A stretch of DNA of 64,000 bases from Strigamia acuminata (lineage: Eukaryota; Arthropoda; Chilopoda; Geophilomorpha; Linotaeniidae): positions 9,936,259-10,000,258 of the forward strand of contig OX442320.1 of assembly GCA_949358305.1 (NCBI GenBank), read 5' to 3'. Position numbers and translations under genes: made by a program. The notes beneath the pieces are model-generated. The model was not told the DNA's origin, ran no database searches, and saw only the letters and a program-made list of their open reading frames with translations. Shown here in pieces: positions 24,040 to 37,213 of the stretch (positions are counted from its first letter, which is position 1; every line of letters begins with the position of its first letter).

Positions 24040-26160
24040 TCTTCCACAATTAGTCATTTTAACTATTATTAACACAACTTTTATTAACAATTTGTCAATT
24101 GTTTGCACAGCAATATAAAAAAAGATTTGAAAAGAAGAAGAGCAAACAGCGGAAGTGAATTCCAACAGGTGCTAAACTCGACGCCACGCCACGCCAGGTG
24201 ATGGCCGGTCAAACAATGTTATTTTCGGCGCAAAAATCTCGTCGAGGATAATCGATTGTGATTTGCCCATGCGCGCTACACGCCACGAGTGTTTAGTGTG
24301 AAGTTCAGTGACTCCAGCAGTAGTCCAGCTGCTGCTGCTGCTGCTATCTTTTAGGGGGCCGGGAAGGGAAGGTCCCTTTGTGTGGGCGGAAGTGGTTTAC
24401 AAACTGAACCCGGAAGGAGTTTCAACAACTGCCCCCACCTTTGTCTTGGTCGTCACGAGGGTGGGACATGTGACGAAGACAATAAAATCTCGCTAAACGC
24501 CGCTCATCACGGGGGGTCAATTGGCACTCCATGTTGGTTTTTGCTCAATTGGCCCAACTAGAATAATGGCGGTTTTCGTCTCGAATTAAATGGAACTAAT
24601 TGAAAGCACCTTATTAATTGTCTCACTGCTTTTGCCCAAGTTCAAACGGTCAATAACCCCTTTTCGCTTGGCTACGGTGTGGACCGGAACTTGCCTTCAT
24701 TTAGCTTTCGACGTAGGCAAACATAGGCAACATAGGTGTTCGTAAAGCCCATTTGGTCGCGTAGTGCGCTCGTGGACAAAAAGAACTTCCCTTCAGTTTA
24801 GCTGTTTTACGTTTATCTATCATTATTTGCCCGGTCTATCTTTTAATACTGTTGTTAGGGTAAGACGAGAGATCGAGTCAAGATTGATGTCGTTGAATCT
24901 CAATGGATTTGTATGCCACCTGGTAGGTGACGCTAACTAACTTAGACGCTGCCGCGACACTTGAAGTTCGTAACTCGAATGTTCGTATGTAGGGGCAAGA
25001 CCGGATTTAGGTATTGCAAGGCCCCTAAGCACGAAAGATCTAAAAAATACATTTATTATTATCGCTTGCAACTTCTGAATATTTTATTCATTTAATTAAT
25101 AATAAAAAAGGCCAAACACAAAGAGGCTGAATTAGAAGTTAGGAAATACAAAAAAGGCTAAAACCGAAAAGGCTATAAGCTATAAGGCTGGCAACGCTGT
25201 GCACCATAAATATAAATACATTTGCGACAATAAAATTACTTACAAAGTTAGAAATATATATTATATTTCTGATTCACATCAAAAACATCAAAATCATTTT
25301 ACATTTTTTTCATTTTTCAATGCAAGAACGTTAAATTATGACGTCACTTCAGCATTGTGATAAATTAACATCAAATAAATAATAATTATTATTATTATCT
25401 ATTTAATCCATAAAAAAAAATAATTTTTCATATTTATTTCACAAAATTTCACGAAATGTTGACACTTTAAGTCGACACTAGTGAAACAAACTCTCACTAG
25501 ATGGCAGCAAGTCTCCACCACGCCCAGACGAGTTTAAAATTCTAAACCAGCACGCTTTCCCATTTAAATAAATAATTATTCACCTCTCGGGTTGCAATTT
25601 GAGTTCCGTTAATATTTGACGAGCAAAAACGGTGTCGAGTTTTAATGCTAGCTCGTTGTTTTTCCATAACGTATTTCGAAGCCTTTGTTGGTCGCGCTAA
25701 TTAAAAGCGAGTTTTTTATTTTGTTATTCGAGTAATGAAATTAAACGAATGTTTGCAATTAAATTGTCACCTGACGACACTTGCAAGTGCGCGGCACGTG
25801 TGAAACTCGATAAAGGAAAGTCGGTGGCACGTGCGTTTGGATTGGATCGACCAACGGAATAGCGTGAAGGTCAAGGGCAAGATGAAAGAGGAATGGTTGG
25901 CATGGCAACACGGCGCGCACGAGTAAGGAGACAGACGATGGGGAGAAAAAACAAAACAAGTCGGAGGCTGCGTTGGCGGTGAGCTTTAAGGAAATTATTA
26001 TTTTTGTGGTGAGATTGGATGTGGAGAGTGATTGAAAGGTTGGGGAATGATTTGGAAAATAAAGGATGTGCACGATTTGGTTTTTTTTATTTTTTTTTTA
26101 TTTTTTTTTTTGGATTTAGTCGATATTGGGATGGATGGTGAGATGGATGGATTGATTTTT
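24040..26160. other. E75 intronic/upstream DNA, no gene seen
   Basis: Contains a one-mismatch ecdysone-type site at 24302-24314 and a transposon-like patch at 24955-25250. Region 25740-26000 is less AT-rich and could be regulatory. No credible exon was found. Confidence 0.45.
24955..25250 (+). mobile_element. Possible transposon/retroposon remnant
   Basis: AAGTTCGTAACTCGAATGTT...GTAGGGGCAAG, followed by AAGGCCCCTAAGC and repeated AAGGCTATAAG motifs, differs in style from the surrounding A/T arrays and shares a core with 20729-20795. No coding capacity remains. Confidence 0.3.
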
Positions 26161-26389
26161 GGTTGGAATTCTTTGGTTTTTTGGGTAGTTTTGTTGGATT
26201 TTTGTTAGGGAGGTTTTATTGGATTTCGTTAGGAAGATTTTGTAGGATTTTATTAGCCATTTTTTTTATTGGATTTTGGTTTATTTCTTTTAATTTTGGT
26301 CTGGTTTTATTGAATTTTGGTCTGGTTTTATTGATTTTTGTTAAATTTTATTGGATTTTAGTCAAATTTCAATGAATTTTAGTCAGATT

Positions 26390-27560
26390 TTATTGAAATT
26401 TAGTCCATTTCAGTCCATTTTATTAAATTTTAGTCAATCTCATTGATTTTTAGACACATTTGTTTGGATTTTTGTTAAATTTCATTAAATTTTAGTCAAA
26501 TTTCAGTCTGAATTTTAATCAAATTTCAGTCTGAATTTTAGTCAAATTTCAGTCTGAATTTTAGTCAAATTTCAGTCTGAATTTCAGTCTGAATTTCAGT
26601 CAAATTTCAGTCAAATTTCAGTCAAATTTCAGTCAAATTTCAGTCAAATTTCAGTCAAATTTCAGTCAAATTTCAGTCTGAATTTCAGTCAAATTTCAGT
26701 CTGAATTTCAGTCAAATTTCAGTCAAATTTCAGTCAAATTTCAGTCTGAATTTCAGTCAAATTTCAGTCTGAATTTCAGTCAAATTTCAGTCTGAATTTC
26801 AGTCAAATTTCAGTCTGAATTTCAGTCAAATTTCAGTCTGAATTTCAGTCAAATTTCAGTCTGAATTTTAGTCAAATTTCAGTCTAAATTTTAGTCAAAT
26901 TTCAATGAATTTTAGTCAAATTTCAGTCTGAATTTTAGTCAAATTTCAGTCTGAATTTTAGTCAAATTTCAGTCAAATTTCAGTCAAATTTCAGTCTGAA
27001 TTTCAGTCAAATTTCAGTCTGAATTTCAGTCAAATTTCAGTCAAATTTCAGTCAAATTTCAGTCTGAATTTTAGTCAAATTTCAGTCTGAATTTCAGTCA
27101 AATTTCAGTCAGAATTTCAGTCAAATTTCAGTCAAATTTCAGTCTGAATTTTAGTCAAATTTCAGTCTGAATTTCAGTCAAATTTCAGTCAGAATTTCAG
27201 TCAAATTTCAGTCAAATTTCAGTCTGAATTTTAGTCAAATTTCAGTCAAATTTCAGTCAAATTTCAGTCTGAATTTCAGTCAAATTTCAGTCTGAATTTC
27301 AGTCAAATTTCAGTCAAATTTCAGTCAAATTTCAGTCTGAATTTTAGTCAAATTTCAGTCTGAATTTCAGTCAAATTTCAGTCAGAATTTCAGTCAAATT
27401 TCAGTCAAATTTCAGTCTGAATTTTAGTCAAATTTCAGTCTGAATTTCAGTCAAATTTCAGTCAGAATTTCAGTCAAATTTCAGTCAAATTTCAGTCTGA
27501 ATTTTAGTCAAATTTCAGTCTAAATTTTAATCAAATTTCAGTCTGAATTTTAATCAAATT
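26390..27560. repeat. Composite minisatellite of 11- and 12-bp units with an 80-bp higher-order repeat
   Basis: About 100 units are either AGTCAAATTTC (11 bp) or AGTCTGAATTTC/T (12 bp). From 27061 a higher-order pattern repeats every 80 bp: AGTCTGAATTTTAGTC at 27061, 27141, 27221 and again at 27334, 27414, 27494. This layered order implies unequal exchange of multi-unit blocks. Confidence 0.95.
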
Positions 27561-27569
27561 TCATTGCAT

Positions 27570-27690
27570 TTTAGTCAATTTCATTAAATTTTAGTTAATT
27601 TCATTAAGTTTTAGTTAATTTCATTAAGTTTTAGTTAATTTCATTGAGTTTTAGTTAATTTCATTGAGTTTTAGTTAATTTCATCGGAAT
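27570..27690. repeat. 20-bp tandem array
   Basis: TCATTAAGTTTTAGTTAATT repeats with a 20-bp period, directly abutting the 11/12-bp array. Confidence 0.9.
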
Positions 27691-27699
27691 TTAATAAAA

Positions 27700-29391
27700 A
27701 TTCATTAAGTTTTAATCAAATTTTATCGACTTAACTCAATTTTTTTTCCTTTTCACTTATTGTCACAATTTTAGTCCTAACTAGTTTTCAAATTCGCTCC
27801 AAGTTTCTTCAATTTACATTAAAAAAAAATTCCAATTTTTGTCACATTCCATTTCATTAATAGAATTTTTATATCAACTTTTCCATCAAAATTCCCTCAA
27901 CTTTTACAAAAAACAAATAAAACAAATTCAAAACATCATCAGCCACACTCTGACGAAACAATTCCAATCCCTTTTAATTCATTTGCTCTAGTTTCAATTT
28001 CTTTTCACATGAATTGATTACTAAGTCGAACCAAAAGAGTCATTTCCGCTGCCCCCCCCCTCAAAAAACCCCCCAAAACACCCGAAACTTTCACTTTTCC
28101 CTCCCCAAAAAACCCACAAAATCAACCAAACTGAAAATCGAACCTCAAGCAGCCCCATTAACCCAATTTATCACGTTTTTAAACGAAAAATAAACATCTC
28201 AATTCATACTTTTATCATTTTAACCTAATATTTCCCCGAGTTCATTCACCGACCCAAATTAATGAACTCCACAGCCACAGGGCTCTTACTTTCACCTCCC
28301 TGTCATTACGAAATAGAACGTAATCCTTTCATTCTTTTTCTAGGTCACAACAAACTTTCATTTTCTCGACACCCAAAACCCCCCTGAGTTTTAACACAAT
28401 AAGTGGAAATTCCGGAAGTGGAAAAAATTCGAAAAAAAATCACAAATTTATTTTTTTTTAAATCTAAAAAATCCAAAAAAAGTTTTTTTTAAAAAAAATA
28501 AAAAATTAAATTATGTAATAAATGAGTTCAATGTTGATAATTTTGGGTTTTTTTTTGGTTTTTTTTTTTTTGGAAACCCGAAAAGTTTGTCGAAGATGGA
28601 GTAGGCCAATTTTTGGAACGGAGCCAACCAACGCCGAGTCAAGGAACTCGAGTTGGGTCAAAGTGGGCTAGGACATTTCAAGGAAGAAAAATTAAAAAAA
28701 AAAAATTGCAAAAAGAGAGTTAAACTTTCACTGGGTGACCCATAAAACTCAAAACGTATCTTTCACCCCAAAATAACCCCAAAAAAACCAAAAAAAATCC
28801 AAAAACCCAAATAAACCCCCAAAAAAAGCCAAAAATTATATTTTCCCAAAATAAAAATAAAAATAAAATCAATCAAAAACACTAAAAATTCAATTTTCCA
28901 TCAAAAAACCCAAAAAACACAAAAAATTAAATTTATCAAAAAAATCAATAAAAAAAATCAATCGAATCCAGCAAAAATTCAATTCTCCATCAAAACGTAT
29001 TTTCCACCCAAAAAAAAACCCAAAAAAAATCAATTTATAAAAAAAAATCAATGAAAAAAAAATCAATCGAATCCATCAAAAATTCAATTTTCCATCACTT
29101 AATATATTCCAATGAAGCGCCATCTGCACGAGAGTGCTCCATCACGTCATAGCGACCTCCATTCGAACCGAGTTCAGCGCCCGACAACAAGGTCGCACGA
29201 GTCGAACAGGGCCAGCAGTGAAGCCCAACACGAACCGCTCAAAAAACCCAAAAATAAAAATTCCAAAAAAAAACCCAAAAAAAACCCGATAAAAATATGA
29301 AAAAACATGACAAAATCACTTCCTGTATCCCCAACCTCCATCATTCCCCCATTTTCTCGTTTTAACCCTTTAAAACCCCAAATTTGCCTAC
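27700..29391. other. E75 intronic DNA, no gene seen
   Basis: Mainly poly-A/C simple sequence (28740-29090) and AT-rich DNA. Some TGACC half-sites, no full inverted repeat. Confidence 0.5.
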
Positions 29392-29452
29392 CTGGTAGCA
29401 ACATGGGCGCACCAGCTTCCTGCTTGACGCCGACACTCGAATTGCCGATCAT
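29392..29452 (-). CDS. E75: Candidate E75 alternative first exon (distal promoter 2)
   Basis: ATG at 29452 begins MIGNSSVGVKQEAG and runs 20 codons plus one base to a donor CCAG|GTAGGC. The leftover phase 1 is what the zinc-finger-1 exon 7666-7754 needs (G + AG = Glu, then FDGTT). Spliced, it gives a full two-finger receptor with a 20-residue N-terminus, at the cost of a 21.6-kb intron. The upstream DNA (29500-29780) is less AT-rich than its surroundings, as a promoter would be. No transcript evidence is available to me. Confidence 0.55.
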
Positions 29453-29990
29453 TTTCCAACGTTTCGGACGAAATCCAACACGGAAAAGTGTCACTTTTTA
29501 AGTCAGTTGATAATCCGGGCTTTGAGCGTCGTTGCGGCGCGCATAATTCGTGTTTGTGGTGGTTTTGAGGCGCGAATCTCTCGGGAAGTCCTCAAGACGA
29601 ACCGTAGACGAGAATGGCACAGTTTTTCCTTCTTTCTTTCGTTCTTTCCCCTTCCCAACACCCCTTGTGCGTCGATGTAGCCCAGTTTAGCCGGGCCGCG
29701 AGAGGGCGATGTGAATAGAGTAACACACTTTTCTTTTCCCTCGTCGAGTCGAGTAAGTCGTAAGTAGGCTAGTGAGGTGAACGTCCGAGCAAACCTACTG
29801 AACTTATTCTCTTCCGAAGGAAAGGAAAGGAAAGGAAGCTAAGTGGGAACACTTCCACTTTTCATTTCGCGCCGCTTTTAATTGGTAGTGGAATGGAAGG
29901 GAGAAATTGGAAATTGGTTGTGGGGTTTGTTTGGTTTTCCCGGCAAGAGGCGACCTTGGTTCAAGGAAATTGTTTCGTTTTTAATAAATT
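29453..29990. promoter_or_regulatory. Probable promoter region of the E75 first exon at 29452
   Basis: The 29500-29780 stretch has raised GC content next to the minus-strand ATG, unlike the flanking A/T-rich DNA. No TATA box or full receptor site was seen. Confidence 0.35.
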
Positions 29991-29999
29991 TTAGGATTG

Positions 30000-30003
30000 G
30001 GAT

Positions 30004-30035
<32 letters not shown>

Positions 30036-30910
30036 TTTTTATTGGAGATTTTTTTGAGGATTGAATTTTTTTTTGTTGGAAGTTTTTGGTAAATTAAATT
30101 TTTTTTTTTTTTGAGAATTGAGAATTGAATTGAATTTTTTTTTTTGTAGAATTCAATTGAATTGAATTGATTTTATTTTAGAGAATTGAATTGATTTTTT
30201 TCTAGAGAATTGAATCGATTTTATTTTAGAGAATTGAATTGATTTTTTTCTAGAGAATTGAATTGATTTTATTTTAGAGAATTGAATTGATTTTTTTTTT
30301 TTTTTTTTTTAAATTGAAATTGAATTAATTTTTGAGAATTCAATTGATTTTTTTTTTTTTTGAGAATTCAATTGAACTTATTTTTGAGAATTCAATTGAT
30401 TTTTTTTTTTTTTGAAAATTCAATTGAACTTAATTTTGAGAATTCAATTGAAGTTATTTTTGAGAATTCAATACAATTTTTTTTTTGAGAATTCAATTGA
30501 ATTTATTTTTGAGAACTCAATCATATTTTTTGAAAAATTCAATCAAATTTTTTGAAAAATCCAATCAAATTTTTTGAAAAATTTAATCAAATTTTTTGAA
30601 AAATTAAATCAATTTTTTTGGAAAATCCAATAATTTCATGAAAAATTGAAAAATAAAATTAAAAACTCAATAATTTTATAAAAAACTCAATAATTTCATA
30701 AAAAACTCAATAATTTCATAAAAAATTCAATAATTTCATGAAAAATTAAATAATTTCACGAAAATTTCAATAATTTCATGAAAAAATCAACAATTTTATG
30801 AAAAATTAAATAATTTCACGAAAATTTCAATAATTTCATGAAAAAATCAACAATTTCACAAAATATCCAGTAATCACAAAAAACCCAACAACTCCTTAAA
30901 AAAACCCAAT
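30000..30910. repeat. Degenerate GAATTGAATTGATT / AATAATTTCATGAAAA repeats
   Basis: Begins with a run of about 24 T, then GAATTGAATTGATTTT units with poly-T inserts, grading into AAAAATTCAATAATTTCAT units of roughly 20 bp. Confidence 0.8.
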
Positions 30911-33763
30911 AACTTTTTTAAAAATCCAACACTTCTTCTTAACAAATCGAATATTTGTAATACTCCAAATCCACATCATGACACATCCACAGCCAACATC
31001 ACGACTTTCCATGACACACATCAACTACCAAATTTCCCCACCCACCAACCAACACCAGCAACAATCGTCTTTCCAACAAATCAAAAAAAAAAAAAAAAAA
31101 AAAATGGAAACAAAATTAAGCGAGTGAAATCCCAAATGGGAGCAAACTGCCTGGTCATTGCCCCAACGCCAGATTTGTAGGTCACAAATTCCTACCCTCC
31201 AACCCGAGCTACGTTTATTTTCACATCTAATCTCCACTTCCACTTCTTCCATACCTCACCCCACCCATAACCCACGTCTCCCGATCCCCCTCAACCCACA
31301 AACCACCAACAAAACCTTCGCCCATCATTCTATCCCCCGGATTAGAAAATCCAACATGGCCACCCCTTCGGTAGAGGCTGCTGCACTAAGTTCATTAACT
31401 CAACTGAAAACGAAAACAGGTGACCTCATTGAGTTGACCAAGGGTGAAACGAGTGAAAGTAATGGCCTAACCACCACCTCAGGCTAATAATCATTAAAAT
31501 CAATTCTTTTTTCCCATAAATTTCTAAAAAAAACAACGAAACTTTCACCCAACACAACTTGTCCGCGGCGCCCATTGAATTTCAATGGGAACGAAACAAC
31601 AACAACAAAAATGTTTTAAAAACCAGTAAAAAAATTTTACTAACTATAAAAACATTTATAAAAATATATTTTCGAATTTCTATTTTAATTTTCTCATATA
31701 TTTTCACCAATTTGGGGCAATTGGGAAACATTTTGTGAAGAAATAGGCGAACGACTCGTTATCGAATCAACTGAGGCGGCCATTATTGTCTCTCCAACCG
31801 GGATACGCGCGAGCTAAAAAAATTGCAACGTTTCAACTGCAAAACGTAGGCGAGGGACAAGTGAAAGTGAAACGAGGACGTAGATATCTGCACGAGGCTA
31901 GTTCATTGCTCCGGTGACTGAAAAGTGTGTCGAGAGAAAATAAGGTGCATAGGTAAATGCCCTCGCGTCACAGTTTACCAATTCGGCCGCGAGAGGGGCC
32001 CCGCCATATGATTAGGCCTATTTCTCGCCTTTTTTTTCCTCCTTTTCTTTATTTCCACGAAGGACGTGCATTTAAAAACGTGAATTATTCCACTTTTTCA
32101 CTCTCCCTTTGTCCCACATACACATTGCAAAAATAAAACCTTTTTACTTCGATTTTATCACCTCGTTTCCAAACTAGGCCTAAATTAGGCCTCGAAAAGG
32201 CAATAAAACGGATTGGGAATTCGATTTTCTCAATTGTGATTATGATGAGAGTTATTTTAGTGTGTCAAGTTTATGTTTAGTGGGTCCGTGTATGGAAAAA
32301 AATGTTTTTCAATCTTCCCATGGGAAAATGGAGTTTGTAAAGCTCTAAAGAAAAGTTGGCTGCTGGGTTATGGGGGTTAAGGGATAAAGGTGAAGCCCCT
32401 TTGCCAAAACAGGTTCGCTTGCCAAGTAACTATTTTTACCCCTCGCATTTTAACCTCTGGGTTATAGTTCATTAAAAATACAAAAAAAAATCTTAAATTT
32501 CTTAATAAATTCATGAAATTTTTTCATTAAAATCAATTTGAATGGATGAAAAATGTGTGATAAACGAGAGCACGGTAAAACCGCTTCAGTTGGGCGGTGC
32601 AGGCAGCGCTCGTTGCGGCCTGAAAAATCCGATTTTCCGTAGTCTCGAGTTGTGTCGGATTTCTTAAAAAAAATCCTCGTTTTATCACTAAAACTCGACT
32701 ATTTTTGAATAAATTCGACTTTGTATTTCAAATCCGGACTACACTTTACATAGTTTCTGTCAAAACGAGGTCAGGGTCGGCGAAAAACACCCGCGCGACA
32801 TCACGTGCCGTTTCAGGTGATGCATAAACACAGATATGATATCTATACCAAAATTACATAACCCATCACTCTAAAAATAGCAAAACCAACAAAAATCGAA
32901 CCTTAACCCACAAAAAAAAATTAATCAAATAATTAATTAACGAACCCAAGACCCAAACCCCCAATCAATCAATCAATCAAAACTAATTAAAATTAAAATT
33001 TTATTTTTTTTAATATATTTTATAATAAAACCGCCATTTTCCTCATTCCTCGCTCATCCTTATCGCAATGTCCAAGGTCGAACACGTGGAATAACAAGTT
33101 ATGAAATAAAAAATAAATTAAAAAATCCAAACAACAAAATGTGTGCATTTCCCAAAATCTTGAAACTAATCTTGAAATACATCACTTTTGTGATGTTTTC
33201 ACGGTCGAGGTCGCACGAAAATAGCTCCGATTAAGGGTCGTTTAATCGATTTCATCATTGCACATCGCAGCTTCGCCCAAATGACTTTATTTTACCATTC
33301 AAAATGGCGCCTAGAGGTGCTAAAAATGGGTACACACATCAGCCACACCTCCCCCTCGGCCCATTTTGCGCTTTTGTCGGGTTTTTTGCAAAGAAAAAGA
33401 TGAAAGGTGACGTTAGGGGGAGTTATTGGGTTTGGGGGTCATCGAGGGAAAATATAGGGCGAGGGGATGTGTTGTTGTGTAAACTGTAAACCCCCAACTA
33501 CCTTGACCTTGACAGCCTTGGCAGCAATGGCGCGGGGCATGCCGGGATAGGTATTTATGACAAACCGACACTATTTTGGGAAACTGCGCCACAATGAAAC
33601 GACGACATTTCTCCCCCCGTGCTAAATTACGCCTTGGAAATATATCGCCATTGTTTTCTCATAGACTTGCATGTTATTTCGTATTATTTGACTGGAAATA
33701 GCGATTTTGTTCGGAAAATCGTAAAAATAAATTTTTATTTAAATTTATTTCGTCGTGTTTGAC
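30911..33763. other. E75 upstream DNA, no firm gene
   Basis: Unique DNA interspersed with simple sequence. GC-richer pockets at 31760-31990 and 32560-32840 look promoter- or enhancer-like. A plus-strand ATG at 31356 opens a short frame without partners. Confidence 0.4.
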
Positions 33764-33863
33764 CTTGAAATATCGAACGGAGTTCTGGGAAGTGACTTGG
33801 GCAGCGTTGCTCAGCTTCCGTGAACAGTTTCTCGCATCTTTCTTCGTAAAATGCGCGAGTCAT
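33764..33863 (-). CDS. Weak candidate for another E75 first exon
   Basis: ATG at 33863 opens 33 codons of protein-like composition (MTRAFYEERC..., with ...HFPELRSIFQ at the end) plus one base before CAAG|GTCAAA. The phase would fit the E75 zinc-finger-1 exon. The donor is poor and the frame otherwise runs to a stop at 33735, so this may equally be a chance open frame. Confidence 0.22.
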
Positions 33864-34199
33864 CGCGATGATGCGCGATTCGCCAAAGTTTAAAATTAGG
33901 ATGAGACAAACTTCCGAATTTAATAAGAATTCTAATTTTCGATTCCCGTGGGACTTGCGACTAATCATTGTGCAAATGAAAACGAATTTTATTATTTTTT
34001 TATTTTATTTATTTTTTTTAATTAAAAGAATTCAAACCTCACGGCGCATTTATACAATATTTTCATATTTTCTCATCTATATCGAGTCACCTGGTGCCCC
34101 ATTTTAAAGGACGCATTCCTTTCCTAAGCTGGTTACTGGTCGTTGATCTCCCCGGAAATATTATCAACAACAAAACAAATGCACACCCTAAAATAAGCC

Positions 34200-34560
34200 T
34201 CATTCCATTTTAAACCACACATTTCTACCCTAGTTCAACGTTTAAACCAAATGTTAACCCTAAAATAAGCCTAAACCCACTAAAGAAAAATTATTACAAC
34301 CCTAAAATAGCCTAAAAATCACAAAAAAATCGTATTTTTAACCTTTAAAAAACTCTAAATCTACTAAAAATATGAATTTTAACCCTAAAAAAGCCTAAAT
34401 TCACTAATAATATCAATTTTTTAACCCTAAGAAAGCCTAAATTCACCAATAATATCAATTTTAACCCTAAAAAACCTAAATCTACTTTTAAAAAAAAAAA
34501 ACAGCAAATTTTAACCCTAAAATGAGCCTAAATTCTATATAAAAGAAAACCCTATTTTAA
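34200..34560. repeat. About 41-bp tandem array
   Basis: TTTTAACCCTAAAAAAGCCT recurs at 40-42-bp steps (AACCCTAA at 34381, 34423, 34463). Confidence 0.8.
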
Positions 34561-36758
34561 TCCTAAAATAGAAGTAATTGCCAATTTAAACTCATCCACA
34601 CCTAAATGTCTTATACAACCTGAGCCAGGTTACCATAACATAACAATCCTATATATACACTTTACATATATTGAGTTACACAACTGCATTAAACAAATAA
34701 AGAAACATCAAAAACCAAATAAAGAAACAAAAAAATCATATTTCAATTTCTTTCCTTCTTTTTCCCCTTTTAACCCACAAGGAAGTGATATTTTAATTTT
34801 CACTTTTTCAAGCTCTGAATATCTTAATCACTTTGTCGCTCATCTTTCTAGGTCGAGAAGAAAGGATGAGAATGAGATTTGTAGAACAACCTCATTTCAG
34901 ACTTTCCCTACTTAAAACATGTCAATGAACCCTCCAATTCAACCAATTCAAATATCCCCCCCCAAATAAAAATAAAAATTTTCATTTTATAAAATAAATT
35001 AATGAATTTATTTAATTTTATTTTATTTTTAATTTTTTTTATTTTTATCAACAAAATGGCCGCCATGATTCATTTATTTTCCCTTGTCAGGGACTCAGGG
35101 TCAAGGTTAGAGATAAGGGGTACGTGCCAAAGACCAAATGTTATAAAGAGTAGTGCCTTTTACCTCCATTTTATTTGCTTGTGACATGGCATTCCACATT
35201 TTCCAAACCAAATAAATAAATGGATCAAATTCATCAGTTTCAATTTTGGATTTTTTATTTATTTATTTTTAATTTAGAAAAAGAAAAATTATTTCAGCTG
35301 CAACCTTGACCTTTTTCACTGATACCAAATCTCCAATAGTCTAATAGTTCCTGTATTTCTCAGCTGCCACTAATAAAGCAATAAAACTTACACAAAAAAA
35401 GAGATCAACTGTATACTACACCGAGTGAACAAAAGAAAACATCGCGGCCATTTTTATTACCCCCTCTGTGGGTGTAATGTTTAAATTTTTCAAAATTTTC
35501 AAAATTTTAAATTTTAATCGATATTTTTTTAAATTTTTTAAATTTTATTTGTGAATTTTCAAAGATTTTTCGCTCGATTTACTCATCAAAATAATTAAAT
35601 CGTGTAATAAAAATCATATCACGAAAAAGATAAACGACACGGAAGTCATCTTTGTTTAAATTGATTAATCTCTTTATTCCGTTCCGCGCAATTCGTATTA
35701 TTCCGAGAATTCCGTAAACACGATCTAAATCTATTTAATTTTTATTACCAAAAAAAACAAACATAATTTCCCGAACTGTTAAAATAAAAATAACGAGAAT
35801 TTAACAACGCGAATTAAACATTTGACGATCGATTTTATATATATTTTATTTACTGAATTCCCATTCGAACTTTTACATCCCGTCACTAGTTAGCGTTGAC
35901 CGGATGAAGGTCATGGCCAAATGGCTACGCAAGTCTGAATTCACACGCGTATAAAAAAATAAATACGAATCGTATGATTCTGATGGAGAAAATGCACCTG
36001 GCCTTCACTTTATGTTGCAAAACCAGGTGTTTCACCCATTACACACGTATTCTTTGGGTTAGCAGTGCACGTGGGAAAAACGTTACATCAAGCCTTTGAA
36101 ACCCAATGTTGTTCTACCACGCTCCCCGTAGATAAAAGAAGGGGGAAAATCAACACAGACACTTGCCCTTGACCCGCATAGAAGGGAAAGGCTTGTTCAC
36201 TAGGGCAATAGGGTCTCAACTCGAGAGGGGGACTGGGGAAGGGGGGGCAGACGAGGGGGAGCCCCCCCTCTCTTTGAGGAACAGGATTGAGTTTAGAATA
36301 AAAATTTGAAAGATAAAAAAAAAAGAAAAAAATACATAAAATATCGCGCTGATGAATTGTGTTTTTGTTGATTTATTATGTATGCCTTGGTGGTAGCCAT
36401 TTTTGTTTTGGGTTAAAACACGCGCAGTGGTGTTTATTTCGTTGTTTTGTTTGGAAATTGAGGGTTTTGGGGTGATTTTAGGGGTATTGTTGGTAGGAAA
36501 ATGCAAAATCGATTAAATTCGTGCATTAAAATATATAATGATTTATTTTTATATATATATTTGTTTTTTTTTTATTTTAGTTATAAAAGTTATTTTGGCC
36601 TTGGCCTACATTGCCTCATCGAGCATCAATTGGCCTTGCTCCGGACATAAAAATAAAAAAAGACGTCAAATTACGTTGAACCAGCCCTTCCCTGCTCATC
36701 TAACATTTTGTTTTGTCTTTTTCTTGAATTTTCAAAACACGAAAAATGTTTAAATTTT

Positions 36759-36791
<33 letters not shown>

Positions 36792-37213
36792 GTATAAAAA
36801 GCAGGGAAAATAAATAGAAATTCATGTAATATTTTATATAATAGAAAATATAATTATTTCCTAAATTTATCCTTGAATTTTCCCAATTTTACACGTTTTT
36901 TTCCACGTTTTCCGTGTATTTCTTCATTTTTTCTTCGATATTTCTTTATTATTATTAATTTTTCAATTAATATTGTTACATAATAACAAATATAAATTAT
37001 TTTCTATAATTTTCCACAATTTTTTCCCATTTTTTCACGATTTTTTCACGTTTTTCTTTATTCTTTCAATTAATTACACAGATATCTCATATAATAGAAA
37101 ATGTAAGTATTTCCTATTAATTTTCCCCATTTTTCCGCGATTTTTCACCTTTTTCTGCGTTTTCACTTCATTTTTCCTTTAATCTCTCAATAAATTCGTA
37201 ATCATCGACTTAC
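34561..37213. other. E75 first-intron DNA, no gene seen
   Basis: AT-rich with homopolymers (A-run at about 36768-36791) and a C/T-rich false frame at 36216-36506. A one-mismatch ecdysone-type site (ATGTCAATGAACC) lies near 34919. Degenerate TTTTCACGTTTTT repeats occupy 36880-37170. Confidence 0.45.

Noticed and set aside
31356-31487. Plus-strand start MATPSVEAAAL... with a GTGACC donor
   Set aside because: Good start context, but no partner exon was found on this strand before CASD1 and no family is recognisable.
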